Part shown: one piece after another, positions 1-5,806 of the stretch
Position numbering within the stretch: position 1 is the stretch's first letter
Layout of the letters: the number at the start of each line of letters is the position of its first letter
Assembly: GCA_902478425.1 (NCBI GenBank)
Contig: CABSKV010000022.1
Span: 1 to 19,608 of the forward strand
Direction of reading: 5' to 3'
DNA: 19,608 nt
Source of the DNA: an uncultured Coriobacteriia bacterium
Lineage (GTDB): Bacteria; Actinomycetota; Coriobacteriia; Coriobacteriales; QAMH01
Notes under the pieces: generated by a model
Told to the model about the DNA's origin: nothing
Databases searched by the model: none
Seen by the model: the letters and a program-made list of their open reading frames with translations, nothing else
Translations under genes and position numbers: made by a program

Positions 1-25
1 CCCATTTTGTATCTCTATCTATAAA

Positions 26-80
26 TCTGATAATTTTTTATTCTCGATTCTGATAAATTCCCATTGATCGCATTCTGATT
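26..80 (+). repeat. short iterated TCTGAT motifs
   Basis: TCTGATAA occurs at 26-33 and again at 49-56, and TCTGATT follows at 74-80, with spacings of 23 and 25 bases. A related TTGATAATTA lies further right, near 107. Regular spacing of about two helical turns resembles iterons or the AT-rich repeats of an unwinding element. In a sequence this AT-rich, chance recurrence is possible. Confidence 0.25.
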
Positions 81-207
81 CGATCGATCCGTCTTTATTC
101 TTCATATTGATAATTATTTATCGCTTCAAAGAATAAAAAACATCCGAGTCGAAAATCGCTCGATCTTTCGCAAATTGTTCTCTGTGCAGATAGTTCTTTA
201 TACCGAA

Positions 208-237
208 TTGAGAATAGTTAATTCCGTTTGGTATATT
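208..237 (+). promoter_or_regulatory. possible promoter inside the AT-rich region
   Basis: TTGAGA at 208-213 and TATATT at 232-237 are separated by 18 bases, a good match to a vegetative promoter. No gene starts within several hundred bases downstream, so it may be fortuitous or may drive a non-coding transcript across the candidate origin. Confidence 0.2.
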
Positions 238-332
238 TTTGACCGGAGCCGGTTACTTCCCCTACCCCAATTGGCAAACTATCTCTCATTCATATAATTC
301 TTTATCTTCAATTCAGATATATCTATTATCTA

Positions 333-392
333 TTATTTGGACAATGCTTTATCTCGATTGCAAATAATTTGCCTCTGCTCACTTTTCCACAT
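333..392 (-). CDS. possible 19-residue peptide ORF with a strong ribosome binding site
   Basis: On the minus strand an AGGAGG (400-405) lies seven bases before an ATG (390-392) that opens a 19-codon frame (MWKSEQRQIICNRDKALSK) ending in TAA. The frame is open upstream to 527, but the ribosome binding site supports the short version. The start region is bracketed by two DnaA-box sequences, TTATCCACA (406-414) and TTTTCCACA (383-391), and the perfect box abuts the AGGAGG. The peptide has no recognisable domain or membrane segment. It could be a leader peptide for a minus-strand gene left of the window, or a chance start. Translation is not otherwise supported. Confidence 0.3.
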   Translation of the reverse strand: MWKSEQRQIICNRDKALSK

Positions 393-414
393 CAAAGCCC
401 CTCCTTTATCCACA
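383..414 (+). promoter_or_regulatory. pair of DnaA boxes
   Basis: TTTTCCACA (383-391) and TTATCCACA (406-414) lie in the same orientation, 23 bases start to start. The second is the exact consensus DnaA box and the first differs at one position. They sit at the edge of the AT-rich segment, the usual place for boxes that seed DnaA assembly. Confidence 0.45.
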
Positions 415-665
415 TTCGCGATAAATATCAAATTGAAACTTCCGTTTTCAATTGTCATGGGCAGACAATCTTGAACGCAAAATCCCTCGCATCGGTCCTC
501 AGATTCCAACTTGGCCCTCTCGCGCAATATTTTGGCTTCTAAGCCCTTTTTGCCCTATAACGACTATCGATACCAAACTGGTCCCCAGAATGCCGCACGA
601 GCGATTCTGACGCCTCGTTTTTCGCACGCCATTTTGGGCCTCGCTCGCGCTATCCCAAACCTCGG

Positions 666-719
666 ATATCCACCTCTAGTATCTTGGTCACTCATCCCCT
701 TGTGGATATCTGTGGGAAA
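666..719 (-). promoter_or_regulatory. second cluster of DnaA-box-like sites
   Basis: TGTGGATAT (701-709, minus-strand ATATCCACA, one mismatch to consensus) is followed at once by TGTGGGAAA (711-719, two mismatches). ATATCCACC (666-674) lies upstream in the opposite orientation with two mismatches. Together with the pair at 383-414 this gives convergent boxes across about 340 bases. Confidence 0.35.
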
Positions 720-827
720 CTGCTTGGGACAGAATGCGGGGCGGTGCTCCTGAGGCAGCTTACCGAAGAAATACCGAGCAGCCGTCTTGCTAATCCGTCT
801 CGCAGCCGATTTGGGTCCGCAGTCTCG

Positions 828-855
828 TTTTCATGTCCCAGCTGTCGTGTATGAT
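828..855 (+). promoter_or_regulatory. possible promoter of the DUF1846 gene
   Basis: TTTTCA (828-833) and TATGAT (850-855) are 16 bases apart. A start about seven bases after the -10 would leave a leader of roughly 25 bases carrying the ribosome binding site at 874-880. The -35 match is only partial. Confidence 0.3.
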
Positions 856-888
856 GAAGAAAAAGGCTCGGCAAGAAAGGTTGTACGC

Positions 889-2370
889 ATGCGCACGGGA
901 TTCGATAACGATCTATATATCGAGATGCAGGCCACCCGCATTAGGGAACGTATTGCCCAATTTGGCGGCAAGCTTTACCTCGAGTTTGGCGGCAAGCTCT
1001 TCGACGATTACCATGCATCGCGCGTACTGCCCGGTTTCGAGCCAGATTCCAAAGTTCGCATGCTCATGACCTTGGCAGAAGACGCAGAAGTCATCATCGC
1101 GATCAACGCCAACCACATCGAGGGCAACAAGCACCGCTCGGACATCGGCATCGCCTATTCGGAGGACGTCCTGCGCCTCATGGACGTGTACCGCGAGATG
1201 GGCCTGCTCGTCGGCGGTGTCGTCATCACGCATTTCACCGGCCAGCCCCACGCAGAGGCCTACCAGCGCCGTCTGGAGTCCATGGGTATCAAATGCTACC
1301 GCCACTACGTCATCGACCGCTATCCGTCCGATATAGAGCACATCGTGAGCGACGAGGGCTTCGGCAAGAACGATTACGTCGTCACGGAGCGCCCGCTCGT
1401 CGTCGTCACGGCACCGGGCCCGGGCTCTGGCAAGCTCGCGACCTGCCTCTCGCAGCTTTATCATGAGAATAAGCATGGCGTGACCTGCGGTTATGCCAAG
1501 TTCGAGACCTTCCCGGTTTGGAATCTCGCCCTCACGCACCCGGTCAACGTCGCCTACGAGGCCGCCACGGCAGATCTCGAGGACAACAACATCATCGATC
1601 CCTTCCATCTCGAGGCCTACGGCTCCATCGCCGTCAACTACAACCGCGATGTCGAGACGTTTCCCGTGCTCAAGGCCATGATGGAGAGCATTTTGGGAGA
1701 GAGCCCCTACCAATCCCCCACAGACATGGGCGTCAACATGGTGGGCGATTGCATCTGCGACGACGCCGTTTGCAGCGATGCAGCCCGTAACGAGGTCGTA
1801 CGTCGCTACTTCCGCGCGCGCGAGCAGCTTGCGCGCACCGGCACCGGCAAGGAGGAGGTCGGCAAGCTCGAGCTCCTCATGAAGGACGCAAGCGTCAACG
1901 TCGACCTTTCCCCCGCTCACCAGGCCGCGCTCGAGAAGGCGGCCGCTTCGGGCCTGCCCGCAGGCGCGATGGTGCTGCCCGACGGCACGCTCGTCACCGG
2001 CAAGACCTCGGAGCTTTTGGGTGCGGCCTCATCGCTGCTGCTTAACGCCCTCAAGGTCGTGGCCGGCATCGATGACAGCACCTACATCGTGAGCGATGAT
2101 GCGCTCGAGCCCATCTGCCACCTCAAGACCGAGCATCTGCACAGCATCAACCCGCGTCTGCACACAGATGAGACACTTATTGCTCTTTCCATCAGCTCGG
2201 CCACAGACCCCCTGGCCCAGAAGGCCATCGACGCGACAGAGGCCCTACGCGGCTGCGATGCGTACTTCTCGGTCATCATCTCGTCCACCGACGAGAAGAT
2301 GTACCGCAAGCTCGGCATCAACGTCTGCTGCGAGCCGGTCTTCGAGCGCCGCGCGTATTACCATAGGTAG
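889..2370 (+). CDS. DUF1846 family protein
   Basis: A 493-residue protein whose length and N-terminus (MRTGFDNDLYIEMQ...FGGKLYLEFGGKLFDDYHASRVLPGF, residues 1-50) match the DUF1846 family, widespread in Firmicutes and Actinobacteria. Members have known structures but no settled biochemical role. A glycine-rich GPGSGK loop at residues 177-182, after a hydrophobic strand (LVVVTAP), resembles a phosphate-binding loop. The middle region ends in a Cys-rich patch (DCICDDAVC, about 287-295). The frame is open back to 787, but ATG 889 is preferred because AGAAAGG precedes it by eight bases and the family's conserved start begins there. No signal peptide or membrane segment is seen, so it is probably cytoplasmic. 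It appears monocistronic, with a palindrome 15 bases after its stop. Confidence 0.9.
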   Translation: MRTGFDNDLYIEMQATRIRERIAQFGGKLYLEFGGKLFDDYHASRVLPGFEPDSKVRMLMTLAEDAEVIIAINANHIEGNKHRSDIGIAYSEDVLRLMDVYREMGLLVGGVVITHFTGQPHAEAYQRRLESMGIKCYRHYVIDRYPSDIEHIVSDEGFGKNDYVVTERPLVVVTAPGPGSGKLATCLSQLYHENKHGVTCGYAKFETFPVWNLALTHPVNVAYEAATADLEDNNIIDPFHLEAYGSIAVNYNRDVETFPVLKAMMESILGESPYQSPTDMGVNMVGDCICDDAVCSDAARNEVVRRYFRAREQLARTGTGKEEVGKLELLMKDASVNVDLSPAHQAALEKAAASGLPAGAMVLPDGTLVTGKTSELLGAASSLLLNALKVVAGIDDSTYIVSDDALEPICHLKTEHLHSINPRLHTDETLIALSISSATDPLAQKAIDATEALRGCDAYFSVIISSTDEKMYRKLGINVCCEPVFERRAYYHR

Positions 2371-2385
2371 AGCAACCTATTGCTT

Positions 2386-2418
2386 ATGGGACAACATGTC
2401 CGATGCATGTTGTCCCAT
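2386..2418. repeat. 13-bp perfect hairpin after the DUF1846 gene
   Basis: ATGGGACAACATG (2386-2398) pairs perfectly with CATGTTGTCCCAT (2406-2418) around a seven-base loop. There is no T-run, so it is a poor classical terminator, but it may stabilise the 3' end. The outer arms ATGGGACA/TGTCCCAT are the ATGAGACA/TGTCTCAT arms of the repeat family further right with a compensating A-to-G and T-to-C change, so it may be a diverged relative. Confidence 0.6.
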
Positions 2419-2477
2419 GCTCCGAAAACACCCGGAAATCACTCGGATTATTTGCGGTATTTCTGTTAGATAACATC

Positions 2478-2486
2478 TGCTACGAT
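2478..2486 (+). promoter_or_regulatory. extended -10 promoter for the small hydrophobic peptide
   Basis: TGCTACGAT is an extended -10 element (TGn plus TACGAT, 2481-2486). No good -35 lies at the right distance, as is common for extended -10 promoters. The start predicted about seven bases downstream falls at the first base or so of a CGCGG...CCGCG stem (2491-2495 with 2511-2515), giving an RNA with a structured 5' end. Confidence 0.35.
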
Positions 2487-2527
2487 GCTTCGCGGTCAGC
2501 GGAGTAAGCCCCGCGAGTCGGCAGCGC

Positions 2528-2544
2528 CTTCCCTTGAAGGGAGG
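2528..2544 (+). promoter_or_regulatory. hairpin sequestering the ribosome binding site of the small peptide
   Basis: CTTCCC (2528-2533) pairs with GGGAGG (2539-2544), with one G-U pair, around a UUGAA loop. The 3' arm is the Shine-Dalgarno sequence of the peptide starting at 2553, so the site would be closed in the full transcript. Type I toxin mRNAs typically hide their ribosome binding site this way. Confidence 0.45.
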
Positions 2545-2552
2545 TGATGCCC

Positions 2553-2678
2553 ATGGATCTTTTGACGTTGATTCTCAAACTGGCCGCTGCGGTGGTCAGT
2601 CTTGCAGCTTCGATATTGAAGTTCCGGTCCGAGACTCCGAGCAGCGCTCGGAAAAGAGACGACCGCCCGCGCCGTTAG
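2553..2678 (+). CDS. 41-residue hydrophobic peptide, candidate type I toxin
   Basis: A small gene with a strong ribosome binding site (GGGAGG, eight bases before the ATG). Residues 2-24 (DLLTLILKLAAAVVSLAASILKF) form one membrane-spanning helix, followed by a charged tail rich in Arg, Lys and Asp (25-41). One helix plus a basic tail, at this length, is the general form of type I toxins and holin-like peptides, but I recognise no named family. The context fits that reading: a structured 5' leader with a hidden ribosome binding site, a stop codon inside a strong hairpin (2661-2691), and a convergent minus-strand promoter whose RNA would overlap the 3' end. An alternative is a harmless small membrane protein. 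Function is inferred from form and layout only. Confidence 0.55.
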   Translation: MDLLTLILKLAAAVVSLAASILKFRSETPSSARKRDDRPRR

Positions 2679-2737
2679 GCGCTGGGCGGTCTATCAAAAC
2701 CAGGCGTTGCCTGACGCACCAATCGCAGGCATCCGCT
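2651..2737 (-). ncRNA. candidate antisense RNA opposing the small peptide mRNA
   Basis: A minus-strand transcript starting near 2737, about seven bases after the TACACT -10 element (2744-2749), would run toward the hairpin at 2661-2691 and end in its T-rich flank (GTCTCTTTTC on the minus strand, 2660-2651). That makes an RNA of about 85-90 bases complementary to the end of the peptide gene and its 3' untranslated part. It could act as the RNA antitoxin of a type I pair. Alternatively the same terminator simply ends the minus-strand gene at 2782-3822 and no separate RNA exists. Confidence 0.35.
2661..2691 (-). terminator. intrinsic terminator reading on the minus strand
   Basis: GACCGCCC (2661-2668) pairs with GGGCGGTC (2684-2691), and GCGCC (2669-2673) with GGCGC (2678-2682), around a four-base loop and a single bulged T at 2683. 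On the minus strand the stem is followed by GTCTCTTTTC, a U-rich tract; on the plus strand the flank is not U-rich. It overlaps the stop codon of the 41-residue peptide (2676-2678). It can end both the candidate antisense RNA and read-through from the SpoVA-like gene. Confidence 0.65.
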
Positions 2738-2743
2738 GGCTGT

Positions 2744-2752
2744 AGTGTAGCA
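2744..2752 (-). promoter_or_regulatory. extended -10 promoter for the candidate antisense RNA
   Basis: The minus strand reads TGCTACACT, a TGn-extended -10, nearly the same as TGCTACGAT in front of the opposing small peptide. The -35 region is weak. It lies just past the stop codon of the SpoVA-like gene, so it is not placed to serve any other visible gene. Confidence 0.35.
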
Positions 2753-2781
2753 CAAAGCCAGGCTACATACTACGCAACCAG

Positions 2782-3822
2782 TTACTTATCGACGCTTTCG
2801 TCATCAACGACCACGACGTCGACCTCGGCATCCCCGATGGCCACCGCCTCGGCCGTGCCCACGGGCGTGCCGTCCACGTCGTCATCGAGGCCATCGTGCT
2901 CCTCGACCTTGGTGACCTTAATCATCGACGCATCGTAACCAAGCTCCTCGAGCGAGTTGAGCGCCTTCTCGGCATGCACCTCGTTGATCGGCTTGCGACC
3001 GAAGATCGCGTTGTAGATCCAGAAGGTGAAGAGCGCGGTGAGCGCCAAGCCGCACACGGCCAGGGCGAACGAGCCCAAGTGAATGAGGCCGGCGATGGCA
3101 TGCTCGCCACCGAGGAACAGGTCCATGCCAATGTTGTAGGTGTTGTAGCCACCGACGGTGATCATGACCGAAAAGCCCTGGCCAGCGAAGTTCGCGAGCG
3201 CGCCAGAGATACCGAAGGGTGCGAGGATCGCACCCACCATCCATGCCGTCATCAGGATGTGCAGCGGCTTGACCTTGGGGCTGATGGACTTGCACACGAG
3301 GTACAGGATCTGGAAGACCGCGGCGAGCAGGCCGCCCACCCACAGGGCGTTGAAGAAGAGCATGCCGCCCTCGGTCTTGGGCACGCCGAGGTTCTGACCG
3401 GGCTGGACGCCCATCATGCCGCACACGTAGCCGATGATGACGCACACGAGCATGAACACGACGTTAAACCAGATGACGAACCACACGCAGTTCCAGATGC
3501 ACTTGCCCATCGAGGCGTTTTCCTTGGTCCACGGACCAACGCCCTTCATGCCGACGGCCATGGCGAAGCCGGAGAACGGCAGCAGCGCGCCGAACGTCGC
3601 CCACTTCTCGACGTACTGGTAGCACGCAAAGCCACCGAGCACGCAGCCAATGAGGCCCATGCTCACGAGCGTGGCGCCGCCCATGAAGAACTCCATCGGC
3701 GTACCGGCCAGCGCAACCTGCCAAAACGACAGGATCGCCTGCGCGATGAGCGCAAGAACGCCGCCCACGCAAAAGCTGTAGAACACGGTCTTATACGGTT
3801 TCATGTAACTCCCCCTGTTCAT
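2782..3822 (-). CDS. duplicated SpoVAC/SpoVAE-like membrane protein
   Basis: A 346-residue, strongly hydrophobic protein with several membrane segments, about residues 14-35, 44-68, 76-92, 112-135, 155-178, 187-205, 212-235 and 245-270, then a soluble acidic tail (about 280-346). It resembles two SpoVAC/SpoVAE-type units in tandem: GGVLALIAQAI (20-30) and ATFGALLPFSGFAM (75-88) in the first half, GGLLAAVFQILYL (163-175) and ANFAGQGFSVMITVGG (210-225) in the second. In spore formers SpoVA proteins form the membrane channel for dipicolinic acid; here the solute is unknown. An AGGAGG ten bases before the chosen ATG at 3822 supports that start. A second ATG at 3804 with GGGGGAG four bases upstream would give 340 residues. 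No other SpoVA subunit is adjacent. Family call moderate, function uncertain. Confidence 0.75.
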   Translation of the reverse strand: MNRGSYMKPYKTVFYSFCVGGVLALIAQAILSFWQVALAGTPMEFFMGGATLVSMGLIGCVLGGFACYQYVEKWATFGALLPFSGFAMAVGMKGVGPWTKENASMGKCIWNCVWFVIWFNVVFMLVCVIIGYVCGMMGVQPGQNLGVPKTEGGMLFFNALWVGGLLAAVFQILYLVCKSISPKVKPLHILMTAWMVGAILAPFGISGALANFAGQGFSVMITVGGYNTYNIGMDLFLGGEHAIAGLIHLGSFALAVCGLALTALFTFWIYNAIFGRKPINEVHAEKALNSLEELGYDASMIKVTKVEEHDGLDDDVDGTPVGTAEAVAIGDAEVDVVVVDDESVDK

Positions 3823-3850
3823 GCGGGTCAACCCTCCTGAAGACCCGCGC

Positions 3851-3919
3851 CTATACACGAGAAAAGCCGCGTAGCGCACGCGCGGCTCCTCTGCCCGCCC
3901 ACGACGGGGCAGGCGACAT
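3851..3919 (-). CDS. possible 22-residue leader peptide upstream of the SpoVA-like gene
   Basis: The minus strand has GGGAGGG five bases before an ATG (3917-3919) opening a 22-codon frame (MSPAPSWAGRGAARALRGFSRV) that ends in TAG at 3851. Its last third runs across the terminator-like hairpin at 3865-3887. A well-initiated short frame rich in Arg and Ala overlapping a terminator is the layout of translation-coupled attenuation. In GC-rich DNA such short frames also occur by chance, and no regulating amino acid can be named with confidence. Confidence 0.3.
   Translation of the reverse strand: MSPAPSWAGRGAARALRGFSRV
3861..3887 (-). terminator. leader terminator or attenuator hairpin
   Basis: On the minus strand AGCCGCG and CGCGGCT (3887-3881 and 3871-3865) form a seven-base-pair stem with a nine-base loop, followed by TTTCTCG. 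It lies between the probable promoter (3948-3953) and the start of the SpoVA-like gene and ends no upstream minus-strand gene, so it looks like an attenuator. A second stem, CTGCCC/GGGCAG (3891-3896 with 3907-3912), lies just before it in the transcript. Confidence 0.4.
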
Positions 3920-3947
3920 CGCATCCCTCCCAGGCGCGAACTCGTAC

Positions 3948-3953
3948 AGTATA
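3948..3953 (-). promoter_or_regulatory. -10 element for the SpoVA-like transcript
   Basis: TATACT on the minus strand with a weak -35 (TGGCGT, 3976-3971) 17 bases upstream. It would yield a leader of about 120 bases containing the short frame and hairpins at 3851-3919. Confidence 0.3.
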
Positions 3954-3990
3954 TCGGCACTTCCCGCGCCACGCCACCCCGCGCAAGCCC

Positions 3991-3996
3991 TATAAT
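3991..3996 (+). promoter_or_regulatory. -10 element of the radical SAM gene
   Basis: A perfect TATAAT. No clear -35 is present. The predicted start lies near 4003, so the mRNA would have a leader of about 40 bases to the ATG at 4044, or be almost leaderless for the ATG at 4002. Confidence 0.4.
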
Positions 3997-4043
3997 CGCC
4001 AATGGAAAAACGCCGATTGACCGCGAACTTGGATGTGGAGCCC

Positions 4044-5309
4044 ATGAACAACCAGTCATTGCAAAGCGCCCTGCGCAGCTTCGGGCGCGTCGAGGAGAAC
4101 TACGTCGACGCCCTGCGCGAGAAGGGCCTCGCCTTTGCCGAGCCCCACGCGCGCGATGCCGCGATTGCCGCGCTGCGAGACGAGTTTGCCGAGCGAGGAG
4201 CCGAGATGCGCAATGCCGGCGCGAGCATACGCGTGGGCTGGCTGTCCCCCGCGTGCGTCGAGTGTACCGGCGCAAATGGCTCCGAGACCTTCTCGACCAC
4301 GTTCAAGTGCCATCGCGATTGCTACTTCTGCTTCAACTACAACCTCGCCGATTACGACAAGTTCGTCGAGGAGGGCTGTCCGTGGGAAGAGGTTATGCAA
4401 CAGGCTGCGCAATCATCGGACGGAAAGCTCGCCGTCGTGGGCCTGACCGGCGGAGAGCCGCTGCTCAACTTCGACGACACGCTCGCCTTCCTCGCGCGCG
4501 CCCACGAGCTCTTCGGCGACGCGCACAAGCGCATGTACACCTCGGGCGACCTGCTCACCCGCGAGATGGCCGAGGCACTGCGCGATGCCGGCCTCGACGA
4601 GATCCGCTTCTCGATCAAGCAAGACGATACCGATGAACAGCGCGAACGCGTGCTCGCGAACATGCAGATGGCGACCGAGTACATCCCGTCGGTCATGGTC
4701 GAGATGCCCATCATCCCCGGTACGAAGGACGCGATGCAGGACTGGATGCGCCGCTTCGACGAGGCGGGCATCGACGGCATGAACCTGCTCGAGTTCTGCT
4801 TCCCCTTCCACAGCTGGGACGAGTTCGCCAAGCGCGGCTTCGAGCTGCGAAACCCGCCGTTTGACGTCATGTACGACTATAGCTACTCGGGCGGCCTGGC
4901 CATCGACGGCAGCGAGCAGCTCGCGCTCGAGCTCATGCTCTGGGCGATGGACGAAAGGCTTTCCTTCGGCATGCATTACTGCTCGCTCGACAACAAGCAC
5001 CGCAGCGAGATGCGCCAGATGAACGAGGTCGGGCGCGGCATGCACCCGTGCTTCGCGTTCGACGAGGACGACTTCTTCCTCAAGACGGCAAAGGTGTTCG
5101 GCAAGGACATCGAGCCGGCGATGAAGGCGCTACGCGCCGCGGGCTGCACCGACTTCCTCGAGAGCGCGCATGAGCATTCGGTTGCCTTTCCACTGCGCCA
5201 CATCGATGCGCTCCAGGGCACGCGCGTGACGCCCGTCGTCTCCTACAACGTGCTCGAGCGCGACGACCAGGGCCGCTACCTGCGCGAAGTGGGCTTGAAG
5301 CTGCTGTAG
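4044..5309 (+). CDS. radical SAM enzyme of unknown substrate
   Basis: A 421-residue radical SAM protein. The iron-sulfur cluster motif CxxxCxxC is CHRDCYFC at residues 89-96, and the SAM-binding GGEP lies at 136-139. The core barrel covers roughly 80-260. Before it stands a conserved-looking CVEC pair (71-74); after it are further cysteines (CSLDNKH and HPCFAF). These could bind a second cluster or zinc, but no complete SPASM-type set is clear. No peptide precursor gene lies beside it. The ATG at 4044 has only GGAG three bases upstream; an in-frame ATG at 4002 would add 14 residues and might be read from a nearly leaderless mRNA. The stop is one base from the stop of the convergent MarR gene, so the transcripts probably overlap. 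Superfamily call firm, role unknown. Confidence 0.85.
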   Translation: MNNQSLQSALRSFGRVEENYVDALREKGLAFAEPHARDAAIAALRDEFAERGAEMRNAGASIRVGWLSPACVECTGANGSETFSTTFKCHRDCYFCFNYNLADYDKFVEEGCPWEEVMQQAAQSSDGKLAVVGLTGGEPLLNFDDTLAFLARAHELFGDAHKRMYTSGDLLTREMAEALRDAGLDEIRFSIKQDDTDEQRERVLANMQMATEYIPSVMVEMPIIPGTKDAMQDWMRRFDEAGIDGMNLLEFCFPFHSWDEFAKRGFELRNPPFDVMYDYSYSGGLAIDGSEQLALELMLWAMDERLSFGMHYCSLDNKHRSEMRQMNEVGRGMHPCFAFDEDDFFLKTAKVFGKDIEPAMKALRAAGCTDFLESAHEHSVAFPLRHIDALQGTRVTPVVSYNVLERDDQGRYLREVGLKLL

Positions 5310-5310
5310 C

Positions 5311-5766
5311 CTACGCCTCTTCCTCGAGCGCGTCGAGGCAATCCGTGAGCTTCTGGATGTCCTTCACGATATCGACGAGCTCGGCATCAGAAATCGGCTC
5401 GAACAGCTCCTCGATCTTGCGCTCGGACGCCGCGCCCTGCTCCTTGAAGTAGCTGCGCGCCTTGCGCGTGAGCTCGACCTCGAGCGCGCGTCCGTCGCTG
5501 TCCGAGCGATTGCACGTGACGTAGCCCTTTTCCTCGAGTGACGAGAGCATCTTCTTGACGTTTTGGCGCGTCGTGCCCGTGAACTCGGCTATGTCGCGCA
5601 CGTTACGCGGCTCGTCGTCCATGCGCGAGATCATCATCATGAGGTACCACTGCTTGAAGGTGATGTCCGAATGCAGCGAATCTGCAAAGCGGCTGAACCG
5701 GTTCGACAGAATCGAGATGGCTCCGATGACGAACTGCTCGTACTGACCTCGTTCGCTACGCTGCAT
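5311..5766 (-). CDS. MarR family transcriptional regulator
   Basis: A 151-residue winged-helix DNA-binding protein. Helices at 8-48 and 106-150 would form the dimer interface; the helix-turn-helix is at about 54-83 (RNVRDIAEFTGTTRQNVKKMLSSLEEKGYV) and the wing at 84-100 (RSDSDGRALEVELT). MarR proteins are usually dimeric repressors that respond to phenolic or other small molecules, oxidation or metals. AAGGAGG lies ten bases before the ATG at 5766. A perfect 12-base palindrome over the predicted transcription start suggests autorepression. Its targets are unknown: the convergent radical SAM gene is the nearest candidate, but it has its own promoter at the far end. Family call firm, ligand unknown. 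Confidence 0.9.
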   Translation of the reverse strand: MQRSERGQYEQFVIGAISILSNRFSRFADSLHSDITFKQWYLMMMISRMDDEPRNVRDIAEFTGTTRQNVKKMLSSLEEKGYVTCNRSDSDGRALEVELTRKARSYFKEQGAASERKIEELFEPISDAELVDIVKDIQKLTDCLDALEEEA

Positions 5767-5790
5767 GATGGATCGTCCTCCTTGGTTTGA

Positions 5791-5802
5791 GCAACATGTT
5801 GC
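5791..5802. promoter_or_regulatory. probable MarR operator
   Basis: GCAACATGTTGC is a perfect 12-base palindrome. It lies 24 bases upstream of the MarR start codon and just downstream of the -10 element (5807-5812), covering the predicted transcription start. MarR proteins commonly bind such palindromes and repress themselves. Confidence 0.55.
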
Positions 5803-5806
5803 GGGT

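Larger units (their letters stand above)
1..720. other. AT-rich non-coding region, candidate replication origin
   Basis: This stretch is far richer in A+T than everything downstream, and I see no convincing long gene in it. It carries a perfect DnaA box (TTATCCACA, 406-414), a one-mismatch box (383-391), a one-mismatch box on the other strand (701-709) and weaker ones (666-674, 711-719). The left third is the most AT-rich. It contains repeated TCTGAT(A)A motifs and a tandem TCTATTA motif at 322-335, as expected of an unwinding region. DnaA-box clusters beside an AT-rich segment are the hallmark of oriC. Against this, no dnaA, dnaN, rpmH or parAB is visible; such genes could lie left of base 1. 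An acquired AT-rich island or a DnaA-regulated promoter region are alternatives. Confidence 0.4.

Noticed and set aside
240..253. ACCGGAGCCGGT near-palindrome in the AT-rich region
   Set aside because: Very short and single; no partner gene or repeat to support a regulatory role.
511..753. 80-residue open frame on the plus strand in the AT-rich to GC-rich transition
   Set aside because: No ribosome binding site, low-complexity unremarkable translation, and it runs through the DnaA-box-like cluster.
913..1920. 335-residue open frame on the minus strand inside the DUF1846 gene
   Set aside because: Antisense shadow of a well-supported gene; its composition (runs of Val, Asp and Ala) is typical of reverse frames in GC-rich DNA.
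2896..3840. 314-residue plus-strand frame opposite the SpoVA-like gene
   Set aside because: Rich in His, Arg, Glu and Ala with no domain; it is the reverse reading of a coherent membrane protein.
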